From Rossellomorea aquimaris (lineage in GTDB: Bacteria > Bacillota > Bacilli > Bacillales > Bacillaceae_B), in the NCBI RefSeq assembly GCF_008180865.1, contig NZ_VTEX01000001.1, forward strand, positions 856,712-920,711: DNA of 64,000 nucleotides. Reading direction: 5' to 3'. Each line of letters begins with the position of its first letter. The stretch's first letter is position 1. The notes beneath the pieces are model-generated. The model did not search any database. It saw nothing but the letters and a program-made list of their open reading frames with translations, and was not told the DNA's origin. Shown piece after piece: positions 8,110 through 16,059 of this stretch. The position numbers were made by a program, and so were the translations under genes.

Positions 8110-9072
8110 ATGAGTAGAATCACAATAGAAAAAGCAACAATACAAGATGAAGAAGCTCTTACCAATATAAAAAGGAAAGTCTTTGGTGCTGAAAAAGAGA
8201 AATGGCTTTCATATGCAGAGGATGTAGTCGATTACAATATCCAGCCACCAGGCTACGACTCCATTGAGATGGGGAAGTATATGATCCATGAATTGAATTA
8301 TTTCAAAATTTTTTATCAAGAAGTGCTTGTTGGAGGTGTTATTGTCACGTTAGAGGGAAAGCGCCATGGAAGAGTCGACCGTATCTTTGTTGATTCAGAT
8401 TACCAGGGAAATGGAATTGGTTCTGCTGCCATAAGATTAATAGAAGAGAAGTTTCCGCAGGTGAAATCGTGGGAGCTTGAGACATCCAGCAGGCAGCTGA
8501 ATAATCATGCCTTTTACGAGAAATTAGGGTACAAGAAAGTCTTTGAATCAGAAGATGAATTCTGTTATGAGAAAAGGTTACAACTTGATGCGACAGAAGA
8601 GGTTGAGACGAAGGAGATTCACATTCAAGGTGATACCTTGAGACAATTTGACCTTTCCCGGCTTCAAGTGGAGCAGAGCAACATGACGGAAACGGATTTC
8701 TATGGTATTAACGGGAGTCATTCCACATTTAGTAACAGTAACCTAAAAGGCGCTCAATTTAGTAATTGCAATCTAAGTGAATCCCGCTTTCAGAATATTA
8801 ATCTCAAAAAATCCCTGATTGCTGATTTGAATCTTTCACATAGTGAATTCGCCCATGTGACTTTCGGGGGCACTTATTTTCATGACACAACTCTTGGAGA
8901 AGAGGGTGAACCTATAATTTTTGAGCGCTGTGTTCTTAAAGGGTGCCAATTTAAAAGTTCCAATCTGATTGATGTTAGGTTAATAGATTGTGAGACGGAG
9001 GGAATGAGGATCAATAATATTTTGGTGAAGGATCTTTTGGATGCGTATGAAATAGTCCATAAGAAAAGGTAA
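8110..9072 (+). CDS. GNAT acetyltransferase fused to a pentapeptide-like repeat domain
   Basis: A 320-residue two-part protein. Residues 1-155 are a GNAT N-acetyltransferase with the acetyl-CoA loop DYQGNGIGSAAIR and the C-terminal NNHAFYEKLGYKKV motif. Residues about 165-310 have a five-residue periodicity of hydrophobic, Asn and Ser/Thr positions (NSNLKGAQFSNCNLSESRF, then INLKKSLIADLNLSHSEF), as in the right-handed beta-helix of pentapeptide repeats. AGAGGAG precedes the ATG. The gene stands alone. The substrate is unknown; the helix could be a docking surface. I do not recognise this combination as a named protein. Confidence 0.8.
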   Translation: MSRITIEKATIQDEEALTNIKRKVFGAEKEKWLSYAEDVVDYNIQPPGYDSIEMGKYMIHELNYFKIFYQEVLVGGVIVTLEGKRHGRVDRIFVDSDYQGNGIGSAAIRLIEEKFPQVKSWELETSSRQLNNHAFYEKLGYKKVFESEDEFCYEKRLQLDATEEVETKEIHIQGDTLRQFDLSRLQVEQSNMTETDFYGINGSHSTFSNSNLKGAQFSNCNLSESRFQNINLKKSLIADLNLSHSEFAHVTFGGTYFHDTTLGEEGEPIIFERCVLKGCQFKSSNLIDVRLIDCETEGMRINNILVKDLLDAYEIVHKKR

Positions 9073-9153
9073 AGAGTAAATCTTCTGACACCCACTTTAG
9101 GCTGAAGTCATAAGATACTTAATGACAGAGAGAAAAGAGAGGTGTCTTTCTAA

Positions 9154-10068
9154 ATGAATCCTTATCAATTTTATCGTCAATTCAAACCTTTTCACTTAGA
9201 TGGTTACTCGCGGGTTCAGGAGAATCAATCACTGATAAAAGATATACAAAAGGCAATTAACGGAGAATATAGTGCGATCGCTTGTTATAAAAAACTTGCA
9301 AAATTGGCCCCAACCGTAGAAGAGAAAAATCGCATTCGAGAAATTCGAAAAGATGAAATGCACCATTTCAAAGCTTTCAGTGATATCTATACGAATATAA
9401 CAGGAGTCCCGCCCACCCCTCAATTGCAAGAAGGTTGTCCAGATGCATACAAAAGAGGTCTTGAATTTGCCATAAAAGACGAGCAAGAAACGGTTGATTT
9501 CTATTTAGAAATTGCAGATAGAGCCCAAGATACCAATATAAAGGAATCATTCCGTCGGGCTGCTGCAGATGAACAAAATCATGCCGTTTGGTTTTTGTTT
9601 TTCATTATCCCGAACCGTGGAAACAGGAGACAGGAGAGGCAAATGAATTACGGCGCAAAAGGAGCACTTGATGCAACTTCACTCACTGTACCTCAAATGC
9701 TCGTTTATGCCATGCAGGACGAATACTTGGCTCAAGCCAGATATGATCGAATCATTCAGAATTTCGGAAGTGTTCAAACCTTTATGAGAATAAAAGAAGC
9801 CGAGCTACGTCATATTACAGCTTTGCAAACCCTTTTTCAACGCTATGGTGTGCCCTTACCTGAAGATAATTCTCAAGCCTATACTTCAACTCCGGATTCG
9901 ATTAAAAGTGCATACGCAGCAGGAGTTCAAGGTGAAATTGACAATATAGCTATGTATAATAAATTTCTGACTTACAATCTTCCTCAAGATGTAAGGATTG
10001 TCTTTACACAACTGAGAAATGCTTCACAGAATCATTTAGCTGCTTTTGAGAGAGGTTTAGCTAGATGA
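9154..10068 (+). CDS. Tandem ferritin-like (rubrerythrin-type) di-iron protein
   Basis: A 304-residue helical protein with two ferritin-like four-helix bundles. The first (about 20-150) has GEYSAIACY, KDEMHHF, KDEQETVDFY and ADEQNHAVWF, giving the E/ExxH pattern of a di-iron site. The second (about 175-300) has QDEYLAQARYDRI, EAELRHITAL, GEIDNIAMYNKF and ASQNHLAAF; at the last place an N replaces the usual acidic residue, so this site may be incomplete. It lacks rubredoxin cysteines and a signal peptide. A role in peroxide or iron handling is likely. It stands alone with its own terminator. Confidence 0.8.
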   Translation: MNPYQFYRQFKPFHLDGYSRVQENQSLIKDIQKAINGEYSAIACYKKLAKLAPTVEEKNRIREIRKDEMHHFKAFSDIYTNITGVPPTPQLQEGCPDAYKRGLEFAIKDEQETVDFYLEIADRAQDTNIKESFRRAAADEQNHAVWFLFFIIPNRGNRRQERQMNYGAKGALDATSLTVPQMLVYAMQDEYLAQARYDRIIQNFGSVQTFMRIKEAELRHITALQTLFQRYGVPLPEDNSQAYTSTPDSIKSAYAAGVQGEIDNIAMYNKFLTYNLPQDVRIVFTQLRNASQNHLAAFERGLAR

Positions 10069-10072
10069 TGTG

Positions 10073-10097
10073 ACCACCTTTATGGGTGGTTTTTTTT
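10073..10097 (+). terminator. Rho-independent terminator of the ferritin-like gene
   Basis: ACCACC pairs with GGTGGT across a 6-base loop, followed by a T run; it begins 5 bases after the stop codon. Confidence 0.8.
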
Positions 10098-10189
10098 ATG
10101 AGATGGGTTTAAGGTTGGGAATGGGGTAAGGGAGGTGTTGATAGCACGCTAAAACCGTTGGATTTTGAATTTATTAAATCGCAGTTAAA

Positions 10190-10524
10190 TTGAAGGTTCT
10201 CAAAATACCAGATGGTTTTATTCATTACTCAGCATATGAGGTATGTGAAGATCAAGCGATCCAGGATAATATGGAAAAGATCACGATTCCAGCAAAGAGT
10301 TATTTCATGACGCGCCATAAAAGGGTGATGATATTGTTCATACCTACCATCGTATTTACCAATGGTTCAAAGAGAGCGAATACCAACCTTATAAAGAACC
10401 GAATGTTGAATATTTCGATAGTCAACCGATCAAGCATGAGAGATACCCGAATGACCGAGATATAAATGATCCTCATTTCGACATCTTGTTTCCCGTATGG
10501 AAAAATAATGAAAAAAAGAGATAG
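10190..10524 (+). pseudogene. Decayed effector-binding (GyrI-like) domain gene
   Basis: The first frame reads a GyrI/AraC effector-binding-like segment (FIHYSAYEV, then ITIPAKSYFMTRHK). After about 10318 the matching continuation is in another frame: GDDIVHTYHRIYQWFKES, then a stretch ending DPHFDILFPV, which is the classic end of this domain. One base lost in the A run near 10312-10318 explains the change. There is no ribosome binding site or start codon at the 5' end, and no DNA-binding domain upstream, so the gene is also truncated. A related intact domain is encoded at 33982-34455. Confidence 0.7.
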
Positions 10525-10551
10525 ATGAGCATTTCATCTATCTCTTTCTTC
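10511..10551. terminator. Bidirectional terminator before the acetate-type transporter
   Basis: AAAGAGATAGATGA and TCATCTATCTCTTT form a 14-bp perfect stem with a 5-base loop. A runs on one side and T/C-rich sequence on the other fit use on both strands. The minus-strand transporter gene ends 3 bases further on. Confidence 0.8.
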
Positions 10552-10553
10552 GC

Positions 10554-11171
10554 TTACTTAAATATCCCGAATGGCTTGCCTACAGGAAGTGTTTCTTTCC
10601 CAAAGTGAATGTTCAACACACTTGCCGCAGAGCCGTAGAAGCTGAATAATGCAATAAACAACTCAGAAATGGCCGCTAATTTATGCATGGCTTCAGGAGC
10701 GATCCCGAGTGTAGACAGGGAAAGTCCGATAAATAAGAAATCAATCAGTACAAAAATAATGAATAAGACCTTATGTGTTTCCATGGCGCCAACGGTCATG
10801 AAAATACTGAAAATCAGATAGCCGATATACGCAATCCCTAGTTGGTGTGGATCAACTGCCGCTGCCGCTGCTTCTCCAAACACACCGAATGAAATTAACC
10901 AGGATGTCCCGACACCAAGCCAAAATAAACCGAATGCCCCAAATGCAGTGGATCCGAATGTATTATTATGTTTTGCATCTCCAAAGCATGCAATCAGCTG
11001 TGCAATTCCTCCAAGGAAAATTGCCCATGGCAATACAAAAGAAACTCCATCCGTCCATCCAAGTTTCGCTGAAGAAGCGACAAGGGTAACCATAGCTAAT
11101 CCAAAAAGTCCGATCGCAGATGGATCCGCTGTAGCGATTTGAACACGCTGAGTGTTTTGTGTTTGATTCAT
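10554..11171 (-). CDS. Acetate uptake transporter family protein (GPR1/FUN34/YaaH, SatP-like)
   Basis: A 205-residue membrane protein with six predicted hydrophobic helices. After a short polar N-terminus it carries ADPSAIGLFGLAM, the equivalent of the NPAPLGL signature of the GPR1/FUN34/SatP family. Homologues move acetate or succinate across the membrane with protons or as channels. AGGAGG precedes the ATG on the minus strand. It is a single gene, with a terminator right after the stop codon. Confidence 0.88.
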   Translation of the reverse strand: MNQTQNTQRVQIATADPSAIGLFGLAMVTLVASSAKLGWTDGVSFVLPWAIFLGGIAQLIACFGDAKHNNTFGSTAFGAFGLFWLGVGTSWLISFGVFGEAAAAAVDPHQLGIAYIGYLIFSIFMTVGAMETHKVLFIIFVLIDFLFIGLSLSTLGIAPEAMHKLAAISELFIALFSFYGSAASVLNIHFGKETLPVGKPFGIFK

Positions 11172-11306
11172 GATGATACCTCCTATTAAACATACTTGAC
11201 TAATTTACATAAAAAAGTGTCAGTATGCAATAGAAAATATTATGTAAGCATAACTTTCATAAATATTGGCGGTATTTTAGATGTAGCTAAGGTGGGAAAG
11301 TGTGTA

Positions 11307-11366
11307 TCGCTGATAAAATCGAAATTTCGATGATAAATTTAATATTTCGCTGATAAAATTTTCTCA
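11307..11366 (+). repeat. Three 20-bp repeat units (locus B)
   Basis: TCGCTGATAAAA-type units begin at 11307, 11327 and 11347, an exact 20-base step. The middle one is TCGATGATAAATTTAATATT. The same unit occurs in the opposite orientation at 3888-4022 and in this orientation at 34578-34670. The array lies upstream of the acetate-type transporter, which is on the other strand, and about 580 bases before the SNF2 gene. Confidence 0.7.
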
Positions 11367-11469
11367 TACGCCAATCCTGCTCTCAAAACCTCTTCAAAGA
11401 AGTCGATTTCAGCAAGATTACGACTCATCAAATGATAATTCATCAAAAAACCCTCTATCTAATGAAGAA

Positions 11470-11512
11470 ACTCCCGGTATATCTTAATAAAAGATAAACC
11501 GGGAGTCCTTTA
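11470..11512. terminator. Orphan hairpin/terminator in the intergenic region
   Basis: ACTCCCGGTATATCTT and AAGATAAACCGGGAGT form a 16-bp stem with one mismatch and a 5-base loop, followed by CCTTTATT. No gene ends here, so it may close a small RNA transcribed from 11380-11470, or an antisense transcript. Confidence 0.55.
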
Positions 11513-11623
11513 TTCTGTCCGTACACCCAATACACAACAAAAAAACGCATGAATTGAGTCTATCCTACATACATATCAACAGGGGACAAATATTTTACTC
11601 GAGCGATCCTCTAGAAGGAGGTG

Positions 11624-11710
11624 ATGGTGGTGGAGAACTACTTTATTTTCATGCTGATGTTTCAAGCAGGGAGTTTCATCATTTCGTTGTTGAATCATAT
11701 TGAAAAGTAG
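11624..11710 (+). CDS. Possible holin-like / TxpA-type type I toxin peptide
   Basis: A 28-residue (or 26/27 from the GTG codons) hydrophobic peptide with the core NYFIFMLMFQAGSFIISLL and a short charged end (NHIEK). A very strong AAGGAGGTGATGGTGGTG site precedes it. The pattern of extended Shine-Dalgarno, one transmembrane helix with MxMFQxGxFII and a charged tail matches the putative holin-like toxins (BhlA/TxpA/YonT type) of Bacillaceae. A terminator at 11732-11767 follows. Type I toxins are silenced by an antisense RNA over the 3' end; I cannot prove one here. The start could be 11624, 11627 or 11630. Confidence 0.5.
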   Translation: MVVENYFIFMLMFQAGSFIISLLNHIEK

Positions 11711-11943
11711 AGGGCTCCTTAAAGGTTTTTTCCGGACTATGACTGGCCTCATAGTTCGGTTTTTTTCTGTCGGATCGCTTCCCTTATAGTCTATGTAGAT
11801 CATCTCGCGAATATACGTTTCTATTAATATAGTAATAGATGCCGTACTGTTTCTAAATTTGCCTATTGTTGTTATCATAAGAATATTGAAGAAATCCAAT
11901 TAGGAAACATACATACAAACATTTCCAGGAAGGAATCAGACAT
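11711..11943. other. Intergenic stretch before the SNF2 gene
   Basis: Apart from the terminator at 11732-11767 and an AGGAAGGAA ribosome binding site just before the TTG at 11944, I see no gene here. A minus-strand open frame over 11576-11899 has no ribosome binding site or protein-like composition. Confidence 0.5.
11732..11767 (+). terminator. Terminator after the candidate toxin peptide
   Basis: CCGGACTATGA pairs with TCATAGTTCGG (one G-U pair), followed by seven T. Confidence 0.8.
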
Positions 11944-14900
11944 TTGAAGGTCATACATCAAAAACTTATAAAAGAACGATGCGGTACCGTTTCTTTCAAA
12001 AGGGGAGAGGTCTATTATCGTTCCAATAAAGTGAAAATGGACGAGTTATATTCAAATTATTGTGAAGCGACGGTTATGGGGGAGGAAGATTTCTACGTAA
12101 CCGTTACAGGGGAAGCTAATGGAGAACTCCATGCAAAGTGCAGTTGTCCCAAACTAGCATCGTTTGATAAAGATTGTCAACATATCGCTGCTGTCCTAAT
12201 CGCCATTCATTATGAGCAGCGTAATGAAAATAGCCAAGGAAGGGAAGTAACAGAAGAATTTTTCACCTTGTTTCAAGATGAATCCATACGCTCCACTGGT
12301 CACCAGAGGCATTTTGAAAACAGACATGTTTTGCCATGTGAAATATTGATTAAGCCTGTCCCCGTAAAAACAGGTGGAGCATTGATCGGGATTGAATTAA
12401 CGATTCATTCCATCAAGGTTCAACAGGTTAGAGAGTTTCTCCAGAGCATCAAAGAAGGAGTTCCCTTCCAACTTTCAGATTCATTCATTTTCAATCAACA
12501 ACTTCATTGCTTTGAAATCGATACCGATACTGTAATCCAAAAGCTTATAAAGGTTGCCCAGGAAGAGAAGATATATTCTTCAACTGAAGAGAACAATATT
12601 GAACAATTGCTCATTCAACCTTCTTCATGGGAGGGGCTTTTACCACTTCTTATTAAAGCCCCAAGGGTTAAAGTGGAGCAAAGTCAGCACACCGTAGAGG
12701 GGATCAAGCTATTAAAGACCCCGCTTCCATTGAAGTTCCACTTTGGCCATAATGAGGGCGGAAGCTATCGATTACACATAACCGGGTTAAACAATATGGT
12801 CGTCCTGGATGAATATGAAGTCGTTCTTCATAAAGGAACATTGACCCAACTGAACACCAGGGATTGCAAGCGTCTTTCTGAATTAAAGCGACTTCTCACC
12901 AAATCAGGTACAGACTCGATTCCCATTCCTCAAGGGCAAATAGGCTTCTTTCTAGAGAAAGTAGCGATTGGTTTAAAGAAATTGGGGAAGGTCACAATCG
13001 CGGAAGGAATTTCCAGAAGGTTGGAAATGGCGCCACTTGTTGCAAAGCTGTATCTTGACCGGGTGAAGAATCGCTTGCTGGCGGGTCTTGAATTTCATTA
13101 CGAAAATGTAGTGATTCACCCATTAGAAAATCGTGAACCACCTTCGGGATCCTTACTAATTAGAGAGGTGGAGAAAGAAGATACCATCCTTGAATTAATG
13201 GAAGAGTTCTCTTTTGGAAAAACAGAAGGAGGTTATTTTTTACACAATGAGGATTTAGAATATGAATTTTTAACGTACGGAGTGACAAAGATTCAGAATC
13301 TTGTCCAAATCTATGCGACTACCGCAGTGAGAAACCGTGTATTCAAGGGGAATAATGGTCCGAAAATCCGGGTCAAGGTGAAGAAAGAACGAATGAACTG
13401 GCTGGAATTCAAGTTTGAAATGGATGGGATACCTGACCGACAGATCATGGAAATCCTAGAGGCATTGGATGAAAAGCGTAAATATTACCGGATGCGAAAC
13501 GGATCACTTCTGTCCCTTGAAACCAATGAATTTCAAGACATTCAGCGATTTCTTCATACATCACAAGCAGAGAAAAATGATTTAATCAAGGGACTCGAGC
13601 TGCCGTTGCATCAAAGTCTCCAACTCCTTGATTCAGTTGATGCGAGCAACACGTTCAAATTAGGGAAATCGTATAAAGAGTTCCTGCAACATATCATGAA
13701 CCCTGGCAGTATGGAGTTTTCCATACCACCAACCTTGAACACACTGTTGAGAGAATATCAAAAAGAAGGCTATCGATGGATGAAAACTCTGGCCTTTTAT
13801 GATCTGGGCGGGATCTTAGCCGACGATATGGGATTAGGGAAAACCATCCAAAGCATTTCTTTTATTTTTTCTGAGTTAGATGAGATTCGGAAGCAGAAAC
13901 TTCCGTCTCTGATTGTTTGTCCTTCGTCCCTCATGTATAACTGGCAGAGTGAATTTACGAAGTTTGCGCCTGAAATTCAAGCAGTGATCCTGGATGGAAA
14001 TAAATCAGAACGAATGAAGAAGCAGAATGGATTAAAGGATATCGATGTGATCATCATTTCCTATCCTTTACTTCGAAGTGACATCAAGTGGTACGAGCAG
14101 CAGAAATTTCACACGGTGTTTTATGATGAGGCTCAGGCGTTCAAAAATCCAATAACGCAAACGGCAAGAAGCGTAAAGAAAATCGAAGCCAATCACCGTT
14201 TCGCATTAACCGGTACTCCTGTTGAGAACTCACTCGAAGAGCTGTGGTCTATCTTTCACGTTGTATTTCCGGGGTTATTTCAAGGGCTTAAGGATTACAG
14301 TGGTCTTACAAAAAAAGATATCGCTAAACGAATCCGCCCGTTTGTCCTGCGCAGGATGAAGGAAGATGTTTTATCAGAACTTCCGGAAAAGCGGGAGATC
14401 ATGGAATCGGCGGAATTACTGCCGGCTCAAAAGGAATTGTACGCTGCTTATTTAGCGAAGCTGCGTCACGATACGCTTAAGCACCTGGATAAAAATACTT
14501 TGAGGAAAAACAGAATCAAAATTCTGGCTGGTTTAACCAGACTTCGACAAATATGCTGTCATCCAGGATTATTTGTAGAGGGCTACCAGGGAACATCGGC
14601 AAAATTCATTCAGCTAATGGAGATTTTGGAAGAATCAAGGCTTTCAGGCAGAAGGGTGTTGATTTTTTCACAGTTTACTAAAATGCTTGAGCTCATTGGA
14701 AGTGAGCTTTCGGCAAAGGGAAAGACCTTCTTTTACCTCAATGGCTCAACACCTTCTGAAGAGCGGGTAGGCATGTGCGAAAGATTTAATGAAGGAGAAC
14801 GCGACCTGTTTCTTATTTCATTAAAAGCGGGAGGTACGGGACTCAACTTAACAAGCGCTGATACCGTCATCCTCTATGATACATGGTGGAACCCTGCTGT

Positions 14901-15108
14901 CGAAGAGCAAGCAGCGGATCGAGCCCACCGCATGGGGCAAAAAAATGAAGTACAAGTCATCAAGCTCATTTCCCCCGGAACCATTGAAGAAAAAATGAAT
15001 GAGCTTCAAGAAAAAAAGAGACACCTCATTCAAGAGGTGATCGATCCTGACGAGAAAATCGTTTCTTCCATCACGGAAGATGAGATTAGAAATATATTAT
15101 CAATTTAA
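11944..15108 (+). CDS. ywqA: SWIM zinc-finger SNF2-family helicase/ATPase (YwqA-like)
   Basis: A 1054-residue Swi2/Snf2 ATPase. A SWIM zinc finger near the N-terminus has C66, C68, C78 and H80 (CSC...CQH). A middle region of about 450 residues corresponds to the bacterial SNF2-associated domain. The ATPase follows with Walker A DDMGLGKTIQS near residue 625, DEAQ near 725, and TGTPVENSLEELW. Helicase C-terminal motifs are LKAGGTGLNLTSAD and DRAHRMGQ. It should remodel protein-nucleic acid complexes, such as stalled RNA polymerase, by analogy with RapA. The TTG start follows AGGAAGGAA. Size and order match B. subtilis YwqA. Confidence 0.9.
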   Translation: MKVIHQKLIKERCGTVSFKRGEVYYRSNKVKMDELYSNYCEATVMGEEDFYVTVTGEANGELHAKCSCPKLASFDKDCQHIAAVLIAIHYEQRNENSQGREVTEEFFTLFQDESIRSTGHQRHFENRHVLPCEILIKPVPVKTGGALIGIELTIHSIKVQQVREFLQSIKEGVPFQLSDSFIFNQQLHCFEIDTDTVIQKLIKVAQEEKIYSSTEENNIEQLLIQPSSWEGLLPLLIKAPRVKVEQSQHTVEGIKLLKTPLPLKFHFGHNEGGSYRLHITGLNNMVVLDEYEVVLHKGTLTQLNTRDCKRLSELKRLLTKSGTDSIPIPQGQIGFFLEKVAIGLKKLGKVTIAEGISRRLEMAPLVAKLYLDRVKNRLLAGLEFHYENVVIHPLENREPPSGSLLIREVEKEDTILELMEEFSFGKTEGGYFLHNEDLEYEFLTYGVTKIQNLVQIYATTAVRNRVFKGNNGPKIRVKVKKERMNWLEFKFEMDGIPDRQIMEILEALDEKRKYYRMRNGSLLSLETNEFQDIQRFLHTSQAEKNDLIKGLELPLHQSLQLLDSVDASNTFKLGKSYKEFLQHIMNPGSMEFSIPPTLNTLLREYQKEGYRWMKTLAFYDLGGILADDMGLGKTIQSISFIFSELDEIRKQKLPSLIVCPSSLMYNWQSEFTKFAPEIQAVILDGNKSERMKKQNGLKDIDVIIISYPLLRSDIKWYEQQKFHTVFYDEAQAFKNPITQTARSVKKIEANHRFALTGTPVENSLEELWSIFHVVFPGLFQGLKDYSGLTKKDIAKRIRPFVLRRMKEDVLSELPEKREIMESAELLPAQKELYAAYLAKLRHDTLKHLDKNTLRKNRIKILAGLTRLRQICCHPGLFVEGYQGTSAKFIQLMEILEESRLSGRRVLIFSQFTKMLELIGSELSAKGKTFFYLNGSTPSEERVGMCERFNEGERDLFLISLKAGGTGLNLTSADTVILYDTWWNPAVEEQAADRAHRMGQKNEVQVIKLISPGTIEEKMNELQEKKRHLIQEVIDPDEKIVSSITEDEIRNILSI

Positions 15109-15122
15109 GATTTAGGGTTGTA

Positions 15123-15157
15123 AAGGTGGGGCCTTCTATAATGAAGCCCCACCTTTT
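15123..15157 (+). terminator. Terminator of the SNF2 gene
   Basis: AAGGTGGGGCCTTC and GAAGCCCCACCTT form a long stem with a TATAAT loop, followed by TTTATATTTT. Confidence 0.85.
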
Positions 15158-15327
15158 ATATTTTCAATCAGCAAGGTTTTTTATCAAGTGTGGGTCATTT
15201 ATTTACATTCTATAAAGTTAAGACTGGAAGTTACAGAATAAATCTTTATAACAAACTCATCAGCAAAAATTTTGGGACCTCTCATATTTTCTTAAGCTGG
15301 GCACGCGTGTATTATTTTAGAATATTA

Positions 15328-15378
15328 TTGACCACGCTGGTCAAAAGTGGTTATAATGAAATTGACCAACTCGGTCAA
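15328..15378 (+). promoter_or_regulatory. Promoter with two TetR operators
   Basis: Two inverted repeats of the form TTGACC-N5-GGTCAA lie at 15328-15344 and 15362-15378. The first supplies the -35 hexamer TTGACC; TATAAT is at 15352-15357 with an 18-bp spacer. The operators bracket the -10 box, so bound repressor would block polymerase. The TetR gene starts at 15412. Confidence 0.8.
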
Positions 15379-15411
15379 ACGCCTGTCCCTAAGAAGGAGG
15401 ATGAGAAAATA

Positions 15412-16032
15412 TTGTTTAAAACATTAAACATAGATCCTGAGAAAGAAGAAAGGATCATAAATGCAGCAACTCATGTTTTTGCGAAGAATGGTTACCAAAA
15501 TGCCTCAACAAACGCGATCGTGAAGGAAGCAAAAATCTCAAAGGGAATTTTATTTCATTATTTTAAAAGCAAAAAGGATTTGTATGTTTCACTGTATGAA
15601 CATCTATCCGACTTATTCACTGAGAAGATTTATGAGCGTATTGACTGGAACCAGCGTGATATTTTCGTTACGATTCGTGCAGAAACATTGATAAAGTTTG
15701 AGCTTTTTGCCGTTTATCCACATCTGATAAATTTTCTTACTAGTGCATTTATCGAAGAAGCACCGGAAGTAAAAGATGATATCCAACAGATTAAAGCCAA
15801 AATGGTGGAGAACAGCTTTGCAAAATTATTCACCAATATGGATACATCAAAATTCAAAGAAGGAGTCGATGTGAAAAAGTCGATTCAAATTATTTATTGG
15901 ACCTTTGAAGGAATTGCCAATCAACAGCAGCAAAAAGCTAAGACACTTTCCGTAGAAGAAATTAACCAAGAAGAAGTGCTGGCTGAAATTGATTCCTACA
16001 TCGAATTATTAAAGGCATCATTTTATAAATAA
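15412..16032 (+). CDS. TetR/AcrR-family repressor of the ABC exporter
   Basis: A 206-residue TetR-type repressor. The N-terminal helix-turn-helix is ERIINAATHVFAKNGYQNAS followed by EAKISKGILFHYFKSKKDLY. The C-terminal part is helical and ligand-binding. A frame extends to 15190, but the promoter and operators lie within it. AAGAAGGAGG at 15391-15400 and the TTG at 15412 give the start. The three ABC transporter genes follow on the same strand after 27 bp. The protein probably represses the whole operon through the two TTGACC-N5-GGTCAA operators and releases in the presence of a toxic small molecule. Confidence 0.87.
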   Translation: MFKTLNIDPEKEERIINAATHVFAKNGYQNASTNAIVKEAKISKGILFHYFKSKKDLYVSLYEHLSDLFTEKIYERIDWNQRDIFVTIRAETLIKFELFAVYPHLINFLTSAFIEEAPEVKDDIQQIKAKMVENSFAKLFTNMDTSKFKEGVDVKKSIQIIYWTFEGIANQQQQKAKTLSVEEINQEEVLAEIDSYIELLKASFYK

Positions 16033-16059
16033 GAAATAGGAAAAGGGAGGAAGAGATCC

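Noticed and set aside
11576..11899. Minus-strand 107-codon frame
   Set aside because: No ribosome binding site or recognisable protein features; it lies opposite the better-supported small toxin-like frame and its terminator.
15190..15411. Longer N-terminus for the TetR protein
   Set aside because: The segment holds the promoter and two operators; the extra residues do not look like TetR sequence.
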